The notes beneath the pieces were generated by a model. The model worked only from the letters and a program-made list of their open reading frames with translations, did no database searches and was not told the DNA's origin. A program made the position numbers and the translations under genes. A DNA stretch of 64,000 nucleotides from Homarus americanus (taxonomy: Eukaryota; Arthropoda; Malacostraca; Decapoda; Nephropidae), in assembly GCF_018991925.1 (NCBI RefSeq), contig NW_024724309.1, positions 1-64,000 on the forward strand. Direction: 5' to 3'. Of this stretch, positions 1 through 11,837 are shown piece after piece (the stretch's first letter is position 1; each line of letters opens with the position of its first letter).

Positions 1-1213
1 GTGTGGTGGTGGTTGGTGTGAGTGGCTGTGATGGTGGTGAGAGAGCCTGAGTGTGGGAGAGAGAGAAAAACAAACAATAAAGGTCAAAATTTAATCGCTC
101 AATACCTGACTAACCACTCTATAGTCATTTTATGTACCGAGTGTTTGGTATACAGTACACTGCCCTGTATCCACACTGTCGTCTTGCCTATGGGACCCCA
201 GTCACTTACAAAGATAATTTATACTCGTTTCCTAGATGTTCACTTGTTTTATTGTTAGTATAAGCCGCTATTAAATCAAGTTAATATCTCGCTGCCTCAG
301 GACACAAGTGGCTGAATCAATCATCCTCATTGTGCCATTACCGTCACCAGGGTTCACTCCAGTTTCCAGATGCTTCCAGAGACTTCCAGAAAGCTTCATT
401 AGGGTGAGTAAATTATATCGAGTCGTACAATAAAGATCTATATAACATCAATAAAGGATTTAATTCATAATAAAAGTCTTACGTCCATGATTATAAATAT
501 TTAACACAGAATGCACAGACAGCTTCGAGTAGTGTTTCAAGGTGTTCTAGTGGACAGGTTCGTTCAGGTCTAACATCTATTACCTCACGTTTCTTAACAA
601 TTAAATGACTATAATTCCATACCATTACAAGGCAACGTCTATTATAGCCATTTAATTATACTGAACAAGAAAACGAATTAACAAGACAACAATTAGAGAG
701 AAAATAAAAGTTCTAGTTACATTTCATAACAATTAACAAGAGGAATCAACAGGGATGCAAGGAAACAGAGGATAAATATATAGAGAAAAGGATAAAAAAA
801 AAGACAAACGCAACAGGAGAAACAAAAGACGATCAGAGGTAAACAAGTCGATCACCAGCTGACAACACACAAGGTTGATGCAAATGATACTTAAATGAAA
901 TTACTCCCATGAAGGAAAACATTGGTCCGTGTATTAAAAGATGTAAAGTGCTTCATCGTATTTTTTAGCGAGTGTAAAGTGTTGCCCTGAGCAGGAGATA
1001 AGAGAATTAGCCATAAAGGAGAGGGTAGAAGAGATCCTATTTTATGAAAGGAGAGAGAGAGAAAAAGGGATGATGAAATAAAAAAAAAAATAATATAAAA
1101 AACTTGAAGGGAGGAACAGAAGTGAAGGAAGATAAAATTTATAACTTGATAATTGTTGAATGTTAAGAGGAAAGTTGTGTTGTAGGTTTTAATGTTGGAG
1201 TTTGTTACCAATA
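1..1213. other. AT-rich stretch without recognised gene
   Basis: I see no domain, RNA gene or clear mobile element here. The sequence is AT-rich with several A-runs near 790-800 and 1080-1090. The short open frames lack any recognisable motif and are probably chance. Confidence 0.5.

Positions 1214-1215
<2 letters not shown>

Positions 1216-1250
<35 letters not shown>
1216..1250. repeat. (TG)n microsatellite
   Basis: Uninterrupted TG dinucleotides of about 35 bp. Confidence 0.95.
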
Positions 1251-1253
<3 letters not shown>

Positions 1254-1910
1254 AAGACATAAGCCACAGGTTATCTGGAATACAATCAGAATATCGTAGA
1301 CATTTCCAAACACAAGAGCCAGACATATAACCACCAGACGCCCTGTGGAGGAATACGGAAACACAGGAATATTATTGACCAAATTCGAGGCCACAGCGGT
1401 CGCACACCCACTGCCAAGGGATTTTATTTTCATTTTTTTAACATTCAATTTAGGAAGTTTGTCTTAAAGAGTTTAAACCAACAATGTGACCAAAAAAATC
1501 CTAATGTATATGCATCTCATCTGTAGTTATCGATTAAATTAACAGTTTCATATTCAATAATAACACCCAAAGGAATCCAAGACGTCTGAGAGCTCCTTCA
1601 CAACTCTCTAAGGAATATCCCCCAATAGGCTCACCAAACTAGTCCAGAATCAGTGAGCACCTGTGAGAAGACTCCACTTGCCAAGGCCTCCACGAGTCTC
1701 CTTACAAGACACAACTACTGTACTGCAGAGTCAATCTCGTAACAAGAACAAAAGAGAACGACGCGGAGTGTGTGTCACCATTTCACAAACGGCTGACAAC
1801 ACACTGGACTTGTGTGATAATGTGTCTTGTCAGTGATGAGGTTCTCTTTCCACCTTAGTGAGCGACTCCACCAGCACAACACACGGGATCATCAATCACC
1901 TGGCCATGTT
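1251..1910. other. Unique-looking stretch, nothing recognised
   Basis: Mixed-composition sequence with no protein motif, RNA gene or repeat that I can identify. The last part (1560-1760) is less AT-rich than its surroundings but has no sustained open frame. Confidence 0.4.
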
Positions 1911-1933
1911 GTGTGTTGTGTGTGTGTGTGTGT

Positions 1934-1967
<34 letters not shown>

Positions 1968-1968
1968 T

Positions 1969-2058
<90 letters not shown>

Positions 2059-2106
2059 TGCGTGTGCGTGTGTGTGCGTGTGTGTGTGTGTGTGTGTGTG
2101 GGTGTG
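1911..2106. repeat. Long (TG)n microsatellite with TGCG interruptions
   Basis: Nearly 200 bp of TG dinucleotides, interrupted by a few C and A substitutions and one TTTAGG-like break. It produces spurious Cys-Val ORFs in two frames. Confidence 0.97.
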
Positions 2107-3330
2107 TGACGACGTTCTTGGACCTTACAGGACATGGGGAAGATCCTTACTATTGTATCAGGTTTTCTCTAAGGAAGAAACTATGCGAAAATACGACAAT
2201 AATCTATTAAGTAAATGAGTATAATAACTGATAGCATTATAATAAGTTTCACATTCCTGTACCTCAATTTCATAATGACAGAAGACCCTACGATTAAATG
2301 TCTATCACAAATTTATTTTGAGAAAGTTTACGATTTTTTTATATACATTACTTATCGACAATGTATACAACACGTAGTATTAAATAACTTAAAAATAAAC
2401 ATATATGAAACTTACCAATAAATAAATATACTCCTAATACAATAAAAAATAATTCATGAAAAAATATATTAAAAAATTCAGTTCAAAGTTTCCGTCGCTT
2501 GTTCTGTTATCGACACCCGGTTGGAAAAACTTCAGAGGTGTGGACAGGTACACGTTCACCTCCCCGGGTCTCAGTGTTACCTGTACCCGAGTCGTGGAGG
2601 TAAGGAGGACCCCCGCTCCACCTTCTCCTTTGCTTAATATTTCATCTACTTTGCACTCATCCTCTCTTGGTCTCATTCTCAGTCCAGACAACCTCTCTCA
2701 TCTTCATGTCTCTTTCATAATTCACAACGCTGCTGCTTCTGTTCATCTTTTTTTTACACGTTTATCATTGTTTTCCTTACATGTTTATTCATCACCTGGT
2801 CTCACACTTCTCTAATACAGGGTGGGCGAGAAATTACTGTCACATTCACAAGGTTGTAGAGACCCCACCTGTGTGTTAGATACTTCTTGTCCACCCTGTA
2901 CATCTTGTCTTTCCTCGACTTATTTCCTCATTACGTTAAATCAAGGTAAATTAATTCATTATCTCGATGTTAGTAGATGTCAACAAACCATTTTTTTTGC
3001 CTTCATATAATAGCACAAAGAGTTACGCCATATCTTGTAAAACAACTTGTCAACACCTGCATTATAACTGCCATTACTTCTTCTAATTTACCTAATATTC
3101 TTCTGTCTATTATAATGTTAGCGACACTACCTGGATCTAATAGAGAAGGAACACGAGAGGTAACCAGTTCTAGAATCTCCTTATAAACAAAAAAGTTCCA
3201 CTAATGTAAGTCTCGATCTGTGAACGGCCTGAAGTGCTCTGTCCAGGGATATTAATTACCGTCTGTTCTCCCATGCAAACCCGATGATGCCTTAACATAG
3301 GAGGTTATAGTCACCTCCAGGAAAGCGAGG
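2107..3330. other. AT-rich stretch without recognised gene
   Basis: Contains chance open frames of 60-120 codons on both strands, including one of 119 codons at 2456-2815. None shows a domain, a signal peptide or splice structure I can support. Confidence 0.4.
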
Positions 3331-3331
3331 T

Positions 3332-3564
3332 TCATGTGATGCTTCTGGGACTAGTGGAGAGGGATGGGGCCATGTGGTGCTTCTGGGACTAGTGGAGAGG
3401 GATGGGGCCATGTGGTGCTTCTGGGACTAGTGGGGAGGGATGGGGGCATGTGGTGCTTCTGGGACTAGTGGAGAGGGATGGGGCCATGTGGTGATTCTGG
3501 GACTAGTGGAGAGAGATGGGGCCATGTGGTGCTTCTGGGACTAGTGGGGAGGGATGGGGCCATG
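3332..3564. repeat. 38-bp minisatellite, about six copies
   Basis: Tandem units with the shared core GCTTCTGGGACTAGTGG, followed by GGATGGGG and CCATGT. Copies differ by single substitutions such as GAGAG/GGGAG, so the array is recent or homogenised. The CACCTCCAGGAA just upstream is not part of the unit. Confidence 0.95.
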
Positions 3565-4271
3565 AGTTACGAGGCCAAAGGAGGGATTAAGGAGTATGAT
3601 GAACACTGATCGTTGTTCACCTCTTGCATTTTGGCAGAGCAATTGTGCATCATCATGAACACACTTTCCACCTACCTGTGTGTGTGTATGTGTGTGTGTC
3701 TGTCTGTCTGTATGTCTGTTATCATCCTCACCTGGACAAATACTCCTCCAACTCAGAGTTTACAGACTCACAAACTCTACGTTGGTGGATCAAAATCTAG
3801 TTTCTGATAAAAAATAAAATAAAAATACTCCCCAAAAGTCAGAAGATATTGAGTTACAGCTTCTCCTCCGCGTGTGTCCAGAACCAGCCAGCGAGGAGGG
3901 TCCGTATTAATACAAAAAAATAATATAATACAAGTGAAGATTTTTCCTTTACCGATATGAGAACATGTGTAGCTATATTTAAAAGGTTCATATAAGGTGG
4001 GTTTAAAATTGACAGGACAGTGATTTTTAGGACCAAATATGCGAAAATTTCTTACTTACACAATACATACAGATACAGGTTCCAAAACGAGTAAAGAGTC
4101 GGTTCTGAACCTTTAATATGAACCCTTAAGATACGACACATAGACGGCGCACCTACAGGTTCATGGGTTATATGAACCACTTAACAGGACATAAGAGACT
4201 GTATTAAAGACCTCATTTCATTTACGTCACTAATGGCTCTTAACTGAAGATGTGAATGGTTCGTACGTAAA

Positions 4272-4676
4272 GCCATGTCCTCAAAGGGTTAAACCATGTC
4301 CTCAAAGGATTAAACCATGTCCTCAAGGGGTTAAACCATGTCCTCAAAGGGATAAACCATCGTCCTCAAGGGGTTAAACCATGTCCTCAAGGGGTTAAAC
4401 CATGTCCTCAAAGGGTCAAATCATCGTCCTCAAAGGGTTAAACCATGTCCTCAAAGGGTTAAACTATGTCCTCAAGGGGTTAAACCATGTCCTCAAAGGG
4501 TTAAACCATGTCCTCAAGGGGTTAAACCATGTCCTCAAAGGGATAAACCATCGTCCTCAAGGGGTTAAACCATGTCCTCAAGGGGTTAAACCATGTCCTC
4601 AAAGGGTCAAATCATCGTCCTCAAAGGGTTAAACCATGTCCTCAAAGGGTCAAATCATCGTCCTCAAGGGGTTAAA
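4272..4676. repeat. 20-21 bp minisatellite (CCATGTCCTCAAAGGGTTAAA)
   Basis: About twenty units built on CATGTCCTCAAAGGGTTAA. Variants include AAGGGG for AAAGGG and ATCG insertions. A longer block near 4320-4440 recurs near 4500-4640, so there is higher-order duplication. The unit ends in TTAA preceded by a CTTTGAGG-type sequence on the reverse strand. The open frame at 4402-4632 is only the translation of this repeat. Confidence 0.95.
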
Positions 4677-5011
4677 CGTTCTCCCTATTAACTGGATAAG
4701 TGAATAGGTATCTAACTATCTCACTTAAGGTTCAACACAAGGGAGATGGTGGGTGAGGTTCCGAATATACCTGAGAGTTACCTGAGTTTAATTACCCTTT
4801 ACCTGGAGATATGATGAGAATACTTTAATGAATGGTAAAAGAAAAAAAAAGAGATATGAAGTCAGAAGTACAGTTAAGACTCTACTCCAGTAACTTGACC
4901 CGTTCTCATATCCTCAGTTTTGGAAGTGGAAAAAAAAAAATTATGTAAGAATGTGACAATTTTAAAAGCAAGTTCTCAAGTGATTCTCGGCGTTGGAGAG
5001 GTATTGGTGTA

Positions 5012-5868
5012 TTGTGCACTCTCTTATACCTCCGTGCACTCTCTTCTACCTCCGTGCACTCTCTTCTACCTCCGTGCACTCTCTTCTACCTCCGTGCACT
5101 CTCTTCTACCTCCGTGCACTGTCTTCTACCTCCGTGCACTCTCTTCTACCTCCGCACTGCACTCTCTTCTACCTCCGTGCACTCTCTTCTACCTGCCTCT
5201 TCTACCTCCGTACACTCTCTTCTACCTCCGTGCACTCTCTCTACCTCCGTGCTGTCTTCACCTCCGTGCACTCTCTTTTACCTCCGTGCACTCTCTTCTA
5301 CCTCCGTGCACTCTCTTCTACCTCCGTGCACTCTCTTCTACCTCGTGCACTCTCTTCTACCTCCTGCACTTCTCTTCTACCTCCGTGCACTCTCTTCTAC
5401 CTCCAGCACTCTCTTCTACCTCCGTGCACTCTCTTCTACCTCCGTGCACTCTCCTCCGTGCACTCTCTTCTACCTCTGCACTGTTTCACCTCCGTGCACT
5501 CTCTTTACCTCCGTGCACTGTCTTCTACCTCCGTGCACTCTCTTTTACCTCCGTGCACTCTCTACCTCCGTGCACTCTCTCTACCTCCGTGCACTCTCTT
5601 TGCCCTCCGTGCACTCTCTTCACGTCTTTCTTCTTCACCTCCGCACTCTCTTCTCTACCTCCGTGCCTCTCTTCTACCTGCACTCTCTTCTACCTCCGTG
5701 CACTCTCTTCTACCTCCGTGCACTCTCTTCTACCTCCGTGCACTCTCTTCTACCTCCGTGCACTCTCTTCTACCTCCGTGCACTCTCTTCTACCTCCGTG
5801 CACTCTCTTCTACCTCCGTGCACTCTCTTCTACCTCCGTGCACTCTCTTCTACCTCCGTGCACTCATC
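5012..5868. repeat. 20-bp minisatellite (CTCTTCTACCTCCGTGCA)
   Basis: More than forty head-to-tail copies of a 20-bp unit with core CTTCTACCTCCGTGCACT. The outer thirds are nearly perfect. The middle (about 5150-5680) has many small deletions and shortened units. Because 20 is not a multiple of 3, the array reads through all three forward frames and yields three overlapping long ORFs. These are artefacts of the repeat, not genes. Confidence 0.97.
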
Positions 5869-5884
5869 TACTGTCACGTCCCTT

Positions 5885-6415
5885 TCCTAGTTCTTACCTT
5901 TGTCTCCCTTACCAACAATCTCTCTCTCGTTTTCCTACCTCCCCTCCTCTCTCTCTCTCTCTCTTATCACACTCTCCTTCTCTTTCCTTCCCCTCTCTAC
6001 CATTCCCTTATGTTACCTCTTTGTCACTGATTCCTTCCTTCCTTCACTTGTTACCTCCCAATTTCCGCTTTTCGTTTTTCTCTTCCTCTTTGTCTTCTCT
6101 CTCTCTCCCTTCTCCTCTCCTTTGTCTTCGTTCCTCTACTTTCTCTTCCTTCCTTCTTTTTTCCTTTCTCCCTCCCTCATTTTTTTCTCTACATTTTTCT
6201 CCTCCAACTTCCTCTCTCACTGTCTTTCTTCCCCTCACTTCCCCACTCCTCCCCTTCACCTCCATCTTCTACTCCTCCTCCTCCTCCTCTTCCTCCTCTT
6301 CACCTCCACCTTCTACACCTCTTCTTCCCCTTTCTCCTCCCTCTCGCCCTCCCTCTTTTCGTCCGTCTTCCATCCCTCCTTCCCTCACCCCCCTTCCCCT
6401 CCTCCTTCCCCACGA
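5885..6415. repeat. Polypyrimidine (CT-rich) tract
   Basis: More than 500 bp of almost pure C and T on the plus strand, including (CTCC)n and TTCCTCC runs around 6255-6320. Low complexity with no gene. Confidence 0.9.
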
Positions 6416-6574
6416 GACGGCGAGTTAACTTGGTATATTAAGACTATTACTGACCCACACTGGAGCCTTCCCTACTACTACATCATGGGCGGGTGGGGCT
6501 GCCCCCTGCACTACCATTATGGGGGAGTCCAGCCCCTGCACTACCATTATGAGGAGGTCCTGATGTTATTTTAC

Positions 6575-6586
6575 CATAACAACAAC

Positions 6587-6653
<67 letters not shown>
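6575..6653. repeat. (AAT)n microsatellite
   Basis: About 75 bp of AAT trinucleotides following an AAC run. On the minus strand this is an (ATT)n tract, the same unit as the LINE tails elsewhere in the window, but no LINE 3' hairpin is visible next to it. Confidence 0.95.
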
Positions 6654-7030
6654 TGTAATCCTTCAGTACAGAAGTACGAAATAATTCAGGAAATAGGAAT
6701 ATTATTTTTCAGTTTCTTAATAAAATTTTAAATAAAAAAAATATAAAAAAATCGGCCAGCCAGAAGACGTAACTATAAATCCGGGTCACACAGCAGTAAA
6801 AAAAAACACCAACAGGGTCACACAACAGTAAAAAAAAAAACACCAACAGGAGACGAAAATATTTGATTGAATGGAAGGAAAATATTTTCTCCCCAAGACG
6901 TGTAAAGATGACGATGGAAGCCTTGTAAATACAATAAAAATCTGCAGTCTTCTTCAGAGTTTTCAGCCGTGTAGCCTGATTTGACAATTTGGCGGGAAAT
7001 TCAATAAATTTAGCGCTGTAGCCCCTGAGG

Positions 7031-7672
7031 TCAGCACTCTGGCGCGAAGGACTTGAGAGGAGGGCAAGGGAAGAAGGGGAGATGGAGAGGGAGGGGACGG
7101 AAGGGAAGGGTGAAAAGGGACAGATTGTATAAGTATGGAAACACAGAAGAAGGCAGATCATTCCACAGTTTGGTACTATAATGGGTTATTCTTGTGTGAC
7201 CGACATCCACAGAGAAACGGTGGGCACCGCGGGCAAGACGTGTGTTACGAGCCCACGGCCTTGCCGGCGGTACACAGGGTGCCAAATCCACCAAACATTG
7301 CCCGTTAAAGTACCTGTAAAGGAGAGAGAGTGAAGCAACATTGCGGAGAAGAGAAAGGGAAGAGAGATCGTCGACTAAAGGAGGAGAGTTAATAAGACGA
7401 AATGCCTCTGATTCCACCCTATCTAACAGTTGGACAGAAGAAGAGCCACCCCAGATATGAGAGCAGTACTCCAAGTTAGGACGAATGAATCCCTTATATA
7501 CTTGGAGCAACTGCTCAGGAGTGAAGTAGCTACGGCATCTGTACAGCATTTCCAACTTTCGGGAGGCAGTTTTAGTTATACTAAGGATGTGTGATTTCCA
7601 GGACATAGTGGAGGAAATAGTGAGTCCTAGCATATTTATTTCAGAATTTGGCAGAATGATAGCGTCCCGCAT
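7031..7672 (-). pseudogene. LINE reverse transcriptase C-terminal fragment
   Basis: The minus strand encodes the region downstream of the catalytic centre of a non-LTR retrotransposon reverse transcriptase. Visible family hallmarks are MLGLTISSTMSWKSHI near the start (the LG-x-x-x-D/S-x-x-L-x-W-x-x-H block), VYKGFIRPNLEYCSHIW in the middle (thumb region), then RHxF-like THYSTKLWNDLPSSVFP near the end (the LWN-LP-VF block). Jockey- and CR1-like elements carry these three blocks in this order. The polymerase catalytic YxDD region is absent, and a stop lies just 5' of the fragment, so the copy is 5'-truncated. The final 25 residues run into a purine-rich tract and do not look like the family, so the frame is probably lost there. 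Clade assignment is uncertain; the LINE origin is fairly sure. Confidence 0.8.
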
Positions 7673-7859
7673 GTTCCTTCTTCATGAAATATATCTGTGA
7701 TTAATTCTATATCTGCTATGCCAAGACTGTTATTTCCCTATACATAACAAACAGGGTGGACATGTTTGGGGACTATCTGTGCATTTATTGTGTACCTGTC
7801 ACAGGTGTATACGTCATTACTACAAGAATAAAGTTGGTTGTTGTACACTTGCTAAAACC

Positions 7860-7980
7860 GTATCTTTACTGACGGGATCGATGAATTTCAGGAGTCGTAG
7901 TGACGACTCCTGTTGTTTCGGTAAGGTTGTCAATATTCTTCGACCGTTGTGTCATATTGTTTACGATAATTGTTGTAAAG
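7860..7980 (-). repeat. Dispersed repeat, copy 1 (partner near 46.0-46.13 kb)
   Basis: Read on the minus strand, this segment matches 46009-46131 on the plus strand over about 110 bp. The shared sequence includes AATATGACACAACGG, TTGACAACC, ACAACAGGAGTC and CCCGTCAGTAAAGATA. The similarity holds at peptide level (MTQR-K-DN-ETTGV in both) and the matching peptide continues upstream to about 8050. It could be a decayed transposon ORF or a non-coding repeat; I do not recognise the family. Confidence 0.7.
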
Positions 7981-8349
7981 AGAGTTTTTTGATCGACTGT
8001 ACTGTATATCTGACGTTCTGTCGCCCAACGGAAAATATCTGCTGTTACATAAGCCACCGAAGAAAGTCCAACTCAGAAGAACAATAACAGAAGTTGTTCC
8101 TTACCCAAATTGTTCAGATACTTTGGTCGGCTCTACAAAAATAGTTTAAAAAGTTTAAAGATCTTTGTGAATACTTTGTAAAGTGAATCCTATTCCGCAT
8201 GTCTCAACAACATTTAATTGTAGGAAGTGTCTGGTGTGTGACAGTATGGATTAAAGCCCGTTTTGTCTCCCTTTACGTCGAAACAAAATTTACGGTTTTA
8301 TTTCTCTCTTTTACTACACAAACCGAGACACGAACTCGCTGACACAGTA

Positions 8350-9414
8350 AAGTCAATAAACAGTGCGGTATCATGTATCACACTCGACAGTCACTCACTG
8401 TCACAGCAATGAAAGAAATCTATCATGATCTTGTTTACCAATACCTGATACACTGTCACACACTATGGGGCGCCTCTGGCTCTTCAAAAACACAATCCCT
8501 GGTTACTGCACAAAAGAGAGTTGTACGGACAATGACCAACTTGAAAAAAACAGATCACATAAACGAAAAATTTGCTATATTGAAAATGTTACAATTCGAA
8601 GATATTAACACCTACTGCTGTGCCCTCTTTGTTTACAAATCTATCAATCACTTGCTTGACAATAATTATTTCCAGTTCCGGAATAATCAGAGATACAACT
8701 TAAGGCACCAAGAGCTACTAAGACCACCCCCCATGCGCTCTTCTCAGCCCCAGACCTCCATAAAATATCACGGTGTGAAGGTGTGGAACAACTTACCCCC
8801 ACCCATCCCAGCAAAGACTACGCTCCCTTTCTTTAAATCACCTCTTAAAGAGTATCATTTGTCTAAGTATTAATATTTCTTGTAATACCTAATATATTTA
8901 GAGTACCTGCTTTTATTGTACCATCAAAACCGTTTTATCGGAAATTATCAGGTAAATAGATAAGAAATTACCATTGCAATAAATATATTTGCCAACTAGA
9001 AATAATCCTGAGAGCTTTGTCCTCTTGTTCAACCTTAATACTGTACAACCCAGGTTGTACTGCTTCCCCATTATACTTATGTTTTTCAATTCCACTGTAA
9101 TTTATGTATATACTTATAATATAAATAAAAAGTAAAAAAAAAAAATAAATAAATAAAATGAATAAATATTGAAGTGATAACCGTGGTAACATTATGAGAT
9201 GTTGTTATTACTACCATGCTATTGTACTATTCCAGATGTTACTAAATGTTACATAATACTTCCTTGAGATAAATGTACAGTATATATCAGGTACCTAAAA
9301 GAGAGCTCAGGTTCTCAACTGGCTCAGCCATGTTAATATTGTTATTATTATCCACTCTGTATCTGTGTTTTTTCTGGCAAAATAAACTGTTTCTAGTCAA
9401 TTCAATTCAATTCA
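8350..9414 (+). mobile_element. 5'-truncated LINE with 3' UTR and (ATTCA)n tail
   Basis: The element starts inside the reverse transcriptase gene (coding part 8350-8873), has a 3' untranslated region of about 520 bp, and ends in CAATTCAATTCAATTCA at 9398-9413. A pentanucleotide microsatellite tail without poly(A) is typical of several CR1- or L2-like LINEs. The AATAAA at 9380-9385 may be its polyadenylation-like signal. The tail is followed within 20 bp by an 18-bp minisatellite. The left boundary is approximate. Confidence 0.7.
8373..8873 (+). pseudogene. LINE reverse transcriptase C-terminal fragment
   Basis: This 166-codon frame covers the post-catalytic part of a non-LTR retrotransposon reverse transcriptase. 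It contains IYHDLVYQYLIHCHTLWG (the Y-x-YLTYC-x-x-xWG thumb block), TAQKRVVRTM (the LQKRAxR block), ALFVYKSINHLL (the FxYK block) and YHGVKVWNNLPPPI (the xxWN-LP block). The order and spacing match CR1- and jockey-type elements. The endonuclease and polymerase catalytic regions are missing, so the piece is 5'-truncated, but the remaining frame is intact to its stop. It is divergent from the minus-strand fragment at 7031-7672, so the two belong to different families. It is unlikely to be expressed as a functional protein. Confidence 0.85.
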
Positions 9415-9437
9415 CATATTGAAGACCTCGTGAACAC

Positions 9438-9600
9438 TTAAGGTCTCCTGGACACTTAAGGTCTCCTGGACACATAAGGTCTCCTGGACACATAAGGTCT
9501 CCTGGACACATAAGGTCTCCTGGACACATGAGGTCTCCTGGACACATAAGGTCTCCTGGACACATAAGGTCTCCTGGACTGGACACATAAGGTCTCCTAG
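9438..9600. repeat. 18-bp minisatellite (GGTCTCCTGGACACATAA)
   Basis: About nine tandem copies, with one expanded unit that has a doubled CTGGA near 9575. It reads open on the minus strand as a CPGDLM repeat, because 18 is a multiple of 3, but there is no other protein feature. Confidence 0.95.
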
Positions 9601-9960
9601 ATGCGGAGGACGATGTCAGCAGCAGAGTCAGTAAACATCTGGTAACCCAAGCCCTTAATAGTAGTGGCGGGGGAGTTAACAAACACAGCCAGATGTCTTC
9701 TTCGGTAGTTGTGCAGCGTCTTTGAAGTTCACAGCCAATTTCAGGGCTTCTCGAGTCCCTACTGGAAGTTAGACAAGATGGTCTCGTTGTTGCACGGCCT
9801 TCTGAATCACTCGGGGTGGACTTGACAGCAGAAAATGTTTTAGAGAGTACTTTTAATCATTAAGAAGTTAGCTTGTATTATTGTTCGTGGATTAAAACAT
9901 CGTACACGTAAATTTTTAGTGAAAAATAACTAAATTTAATTCATTTGCTATTTGGAATTC
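9601..9960. other. Short unique stretch, nothing recognised
   Basis: Mixed-composition sequence between a minisatellite and a (CTT)n tract. No coding, RNA or mobile-element signal seen. Confidence 0.4.
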
Positions 9961-10010
9961 TTCTTCTTCTTCTTCTTCTTCTTCTTCTTCTTCTTCTTCT
10001 TCTTCTTCTT
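9961..10010. repeat. (CTT)n microsatellite
   Basis: About 16 perfect CTT trinucleotides. A second, shorter TTC run lies at 10348-10378. Confidence 0.95.
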
Positions 10011-10610
10011 CCATATCTATACTGTTTTTTTCATTTTGTTTCTCATCCACCTTAATCTTTCCCAAATACTTTTTTTCTTTTAGCTTACATCCCACATCTC
10101 CCTTTAACTCTCTACTTTCTCTTCTCTCAATTCAAAATTCTTCAGTATCTCCTCATCTTCCTCCAATTCTCCATTTTCGTATTTCTTTATATTCTTTGTT
10201 TATGTGTTCCAGTCACGTTTCTCCTTCCCTCAAACTCCTTAACTCAATCTTCCTTAATTCCTGACTTCTATTACTCCTCATTTCCTCCTTCTCCTCCTTA
10301 CTTTAATATCTCCTATTTCATCCTATTCTTCTTTACTCCAGTACAATTCTTCTTCTTCTTCTTCTTCTTCTTCTTCTTCCCTCTTTCCTCCTCCCCTTCT
10401 CTATTTTCCTCCTTCTCCTCTTCCCTTCTCTCCTCCTCCTCCTCCTCCTCCCTCCTTTTACTCCTTCTCCTTCCGTTTTTCCACCCCCTCCTTCCTCTTT
10501 CCCTTTTGCCTCATTCTTCTACCCTTTCCCTCGTTTCTCCTTCTCCTCCCTTCTCTCCTTCTCCTCGTTCCACCTTTCTTCTCATCCTCTTCTCTTTCGT
10601 CTCCGAAATC
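10011..10610. repeat. Polypyrimidine-rich tract
   Basis: C/T-rich low-complexity sequence with TCC and TTCCTCC runs, densest after 10370. It is followed at 10770-10830 by an A/G-rich GAAAA run, so the strand bias flips. Confidence 0.8.
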
Positions 10611-10974
10611 CTTCATCTTCATAACGTATAATAAGAACCCAAACGTGATAAAGAGAGGGAGATACGTATAGAGGAGGAAAAATAAAGAAGGATAAAATAA
10701 TTTATTTATCTCCTGGTTCCTCTTTCGCCTTCCAAACTGACTCCAGAAATTTTTTGGGTAGTTCACTTTCTTTTGAGAGAGAAGAAAAGAAAAGAAAAGA
10801 GAAGAGAAGAAAAGAGAAGAGAATATAAGAGAAGAACAAAAATATCGTACAGCCGTAAATCCAATCACTAAATAACATTCACATTCACGGGAGGAAATCA
10901 AATAAACGCAACGCTTTCAACTCTCAGCCCAAGGTAGACATGATATAACTGTGCTCCTTGATGTAGTGTCCGGG

Positions 10975-11505
10975 AGAGCAGGGAGAAAGAGAGGGTGGGA
11001 ATGGGGGAGAGAAAGAGAGGGTAGGAATGGGGAGAGAGAGGGTGGGAATGAGGAGAGAAAGAGAGGGTAGGAATGGGGAGAGAGAGGGTGGGAATAGGAA
11101 TGGGAGAAAGAGAGGGAATAGAGGGTGGAGGAATGGGAGAAAGAAAGAGTAGGAAGAGGAAGGGATGAAAAGGAGGGGGAATGAGGGAGAGAAAGAGAGG
11201 GGTAGGAAAGAGAGGGGGATGGTGAAAGAGAAAGTAGGAAGGGGATGGAAGGGAGGAGACGAAGGCAGGGGAGGGACAGAGAGAGTAAGGAGGGAGGGAG
11301 AGGGAGAGGGAGAGGAGGAGGAGAGGAAGGAGATGGAGAGGAAGGGAGAGAGGAAGGCGGGAGGGAGAGGAAGAGGGAGAGGAGGGAGGAGGGGGGGAGA
11401 GGAGAGGAAGGAGAGGAGAGGAGGGAGTGGGAGAGGAAAGAGGGAGAGGAAAGGAGGAGAAGAAGGAGGGAGGGAGGAAGGGAGAGGAGAGGAAGGAGAG
11501 AGCAT
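10975..11505. repeat. Purine-only tract with GGGAGAGAAAGAGAGGG units
   Basis: More than 500 bp of almost pure G and A on the plus strand. The 5' half has tandem units near GGGTGGGAATGGGGAGAGAG; the 3' half is GGA-rich. ORFs on both strands here are only low-complexity Arg/Glu or Ser/Pro translations. Confidence 0.93.
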
Positions 11506-11579
11506 GTATTATAGTTTAGTAATTCCTGCTTAATTTAATAGTGTCAGTGAAGGAATTATATTATCAAGTATTTAAAAAA

Positions 11580-11690
11580 AACTCACACCACCCCACTGCC
11601 CTCACACTGCCCTCACACTACCCTTCACACTACCTTCACACTGACCCTCACACTGCCCCTCACACCACTGACCCTCACACTGCTTTAAAC
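11580..11690. repeat. CACTGCCCT-type degenerate repeat
   Basis: Roughly 12-bp units of CACACTGCCCTCA with variants. Confidence 0.8.
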
Positions 11691-11797
11691 GCCTGAAGCC
11701 GATCAATTAGCAGATAAGTTGTAATGGTCAGAGGGAAGAGGGCGGAGGACAATGTTGCTAAGTCGTTCACTGTCACACTAGACACGTTAATGGCTAC

Positions 11798-11798
<1 letters not shown>

Positions 11799-11833
<35 letters not shown>
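11799..11833. repeat. (GA)n microsatellite
   Basis: About 35 bp of GA dinucleotides. Confidence 0.95.

Positions 11834-11837
<4 letters not shown>

Noticed and set aside
1827..2218. Cys-Val repeat proteins at TG tracts (also 16175, 20069, 30296, 56770)
   Set aside because: Pure dinucleotide translation.
3332..5868. CRISPR-like arrays
   Set aside because: The units are directly adjacent with no unique spacers, and the genome is eukaryotic; these are minisatellites.
4920..6428. 502-codon forward ORF and two overlapping ORFs of 292-345 codons
   Set aside because: They translate the 20-bp minisatellite and the following polypyrimidine tract; all three frames are open, which no real gene would show.
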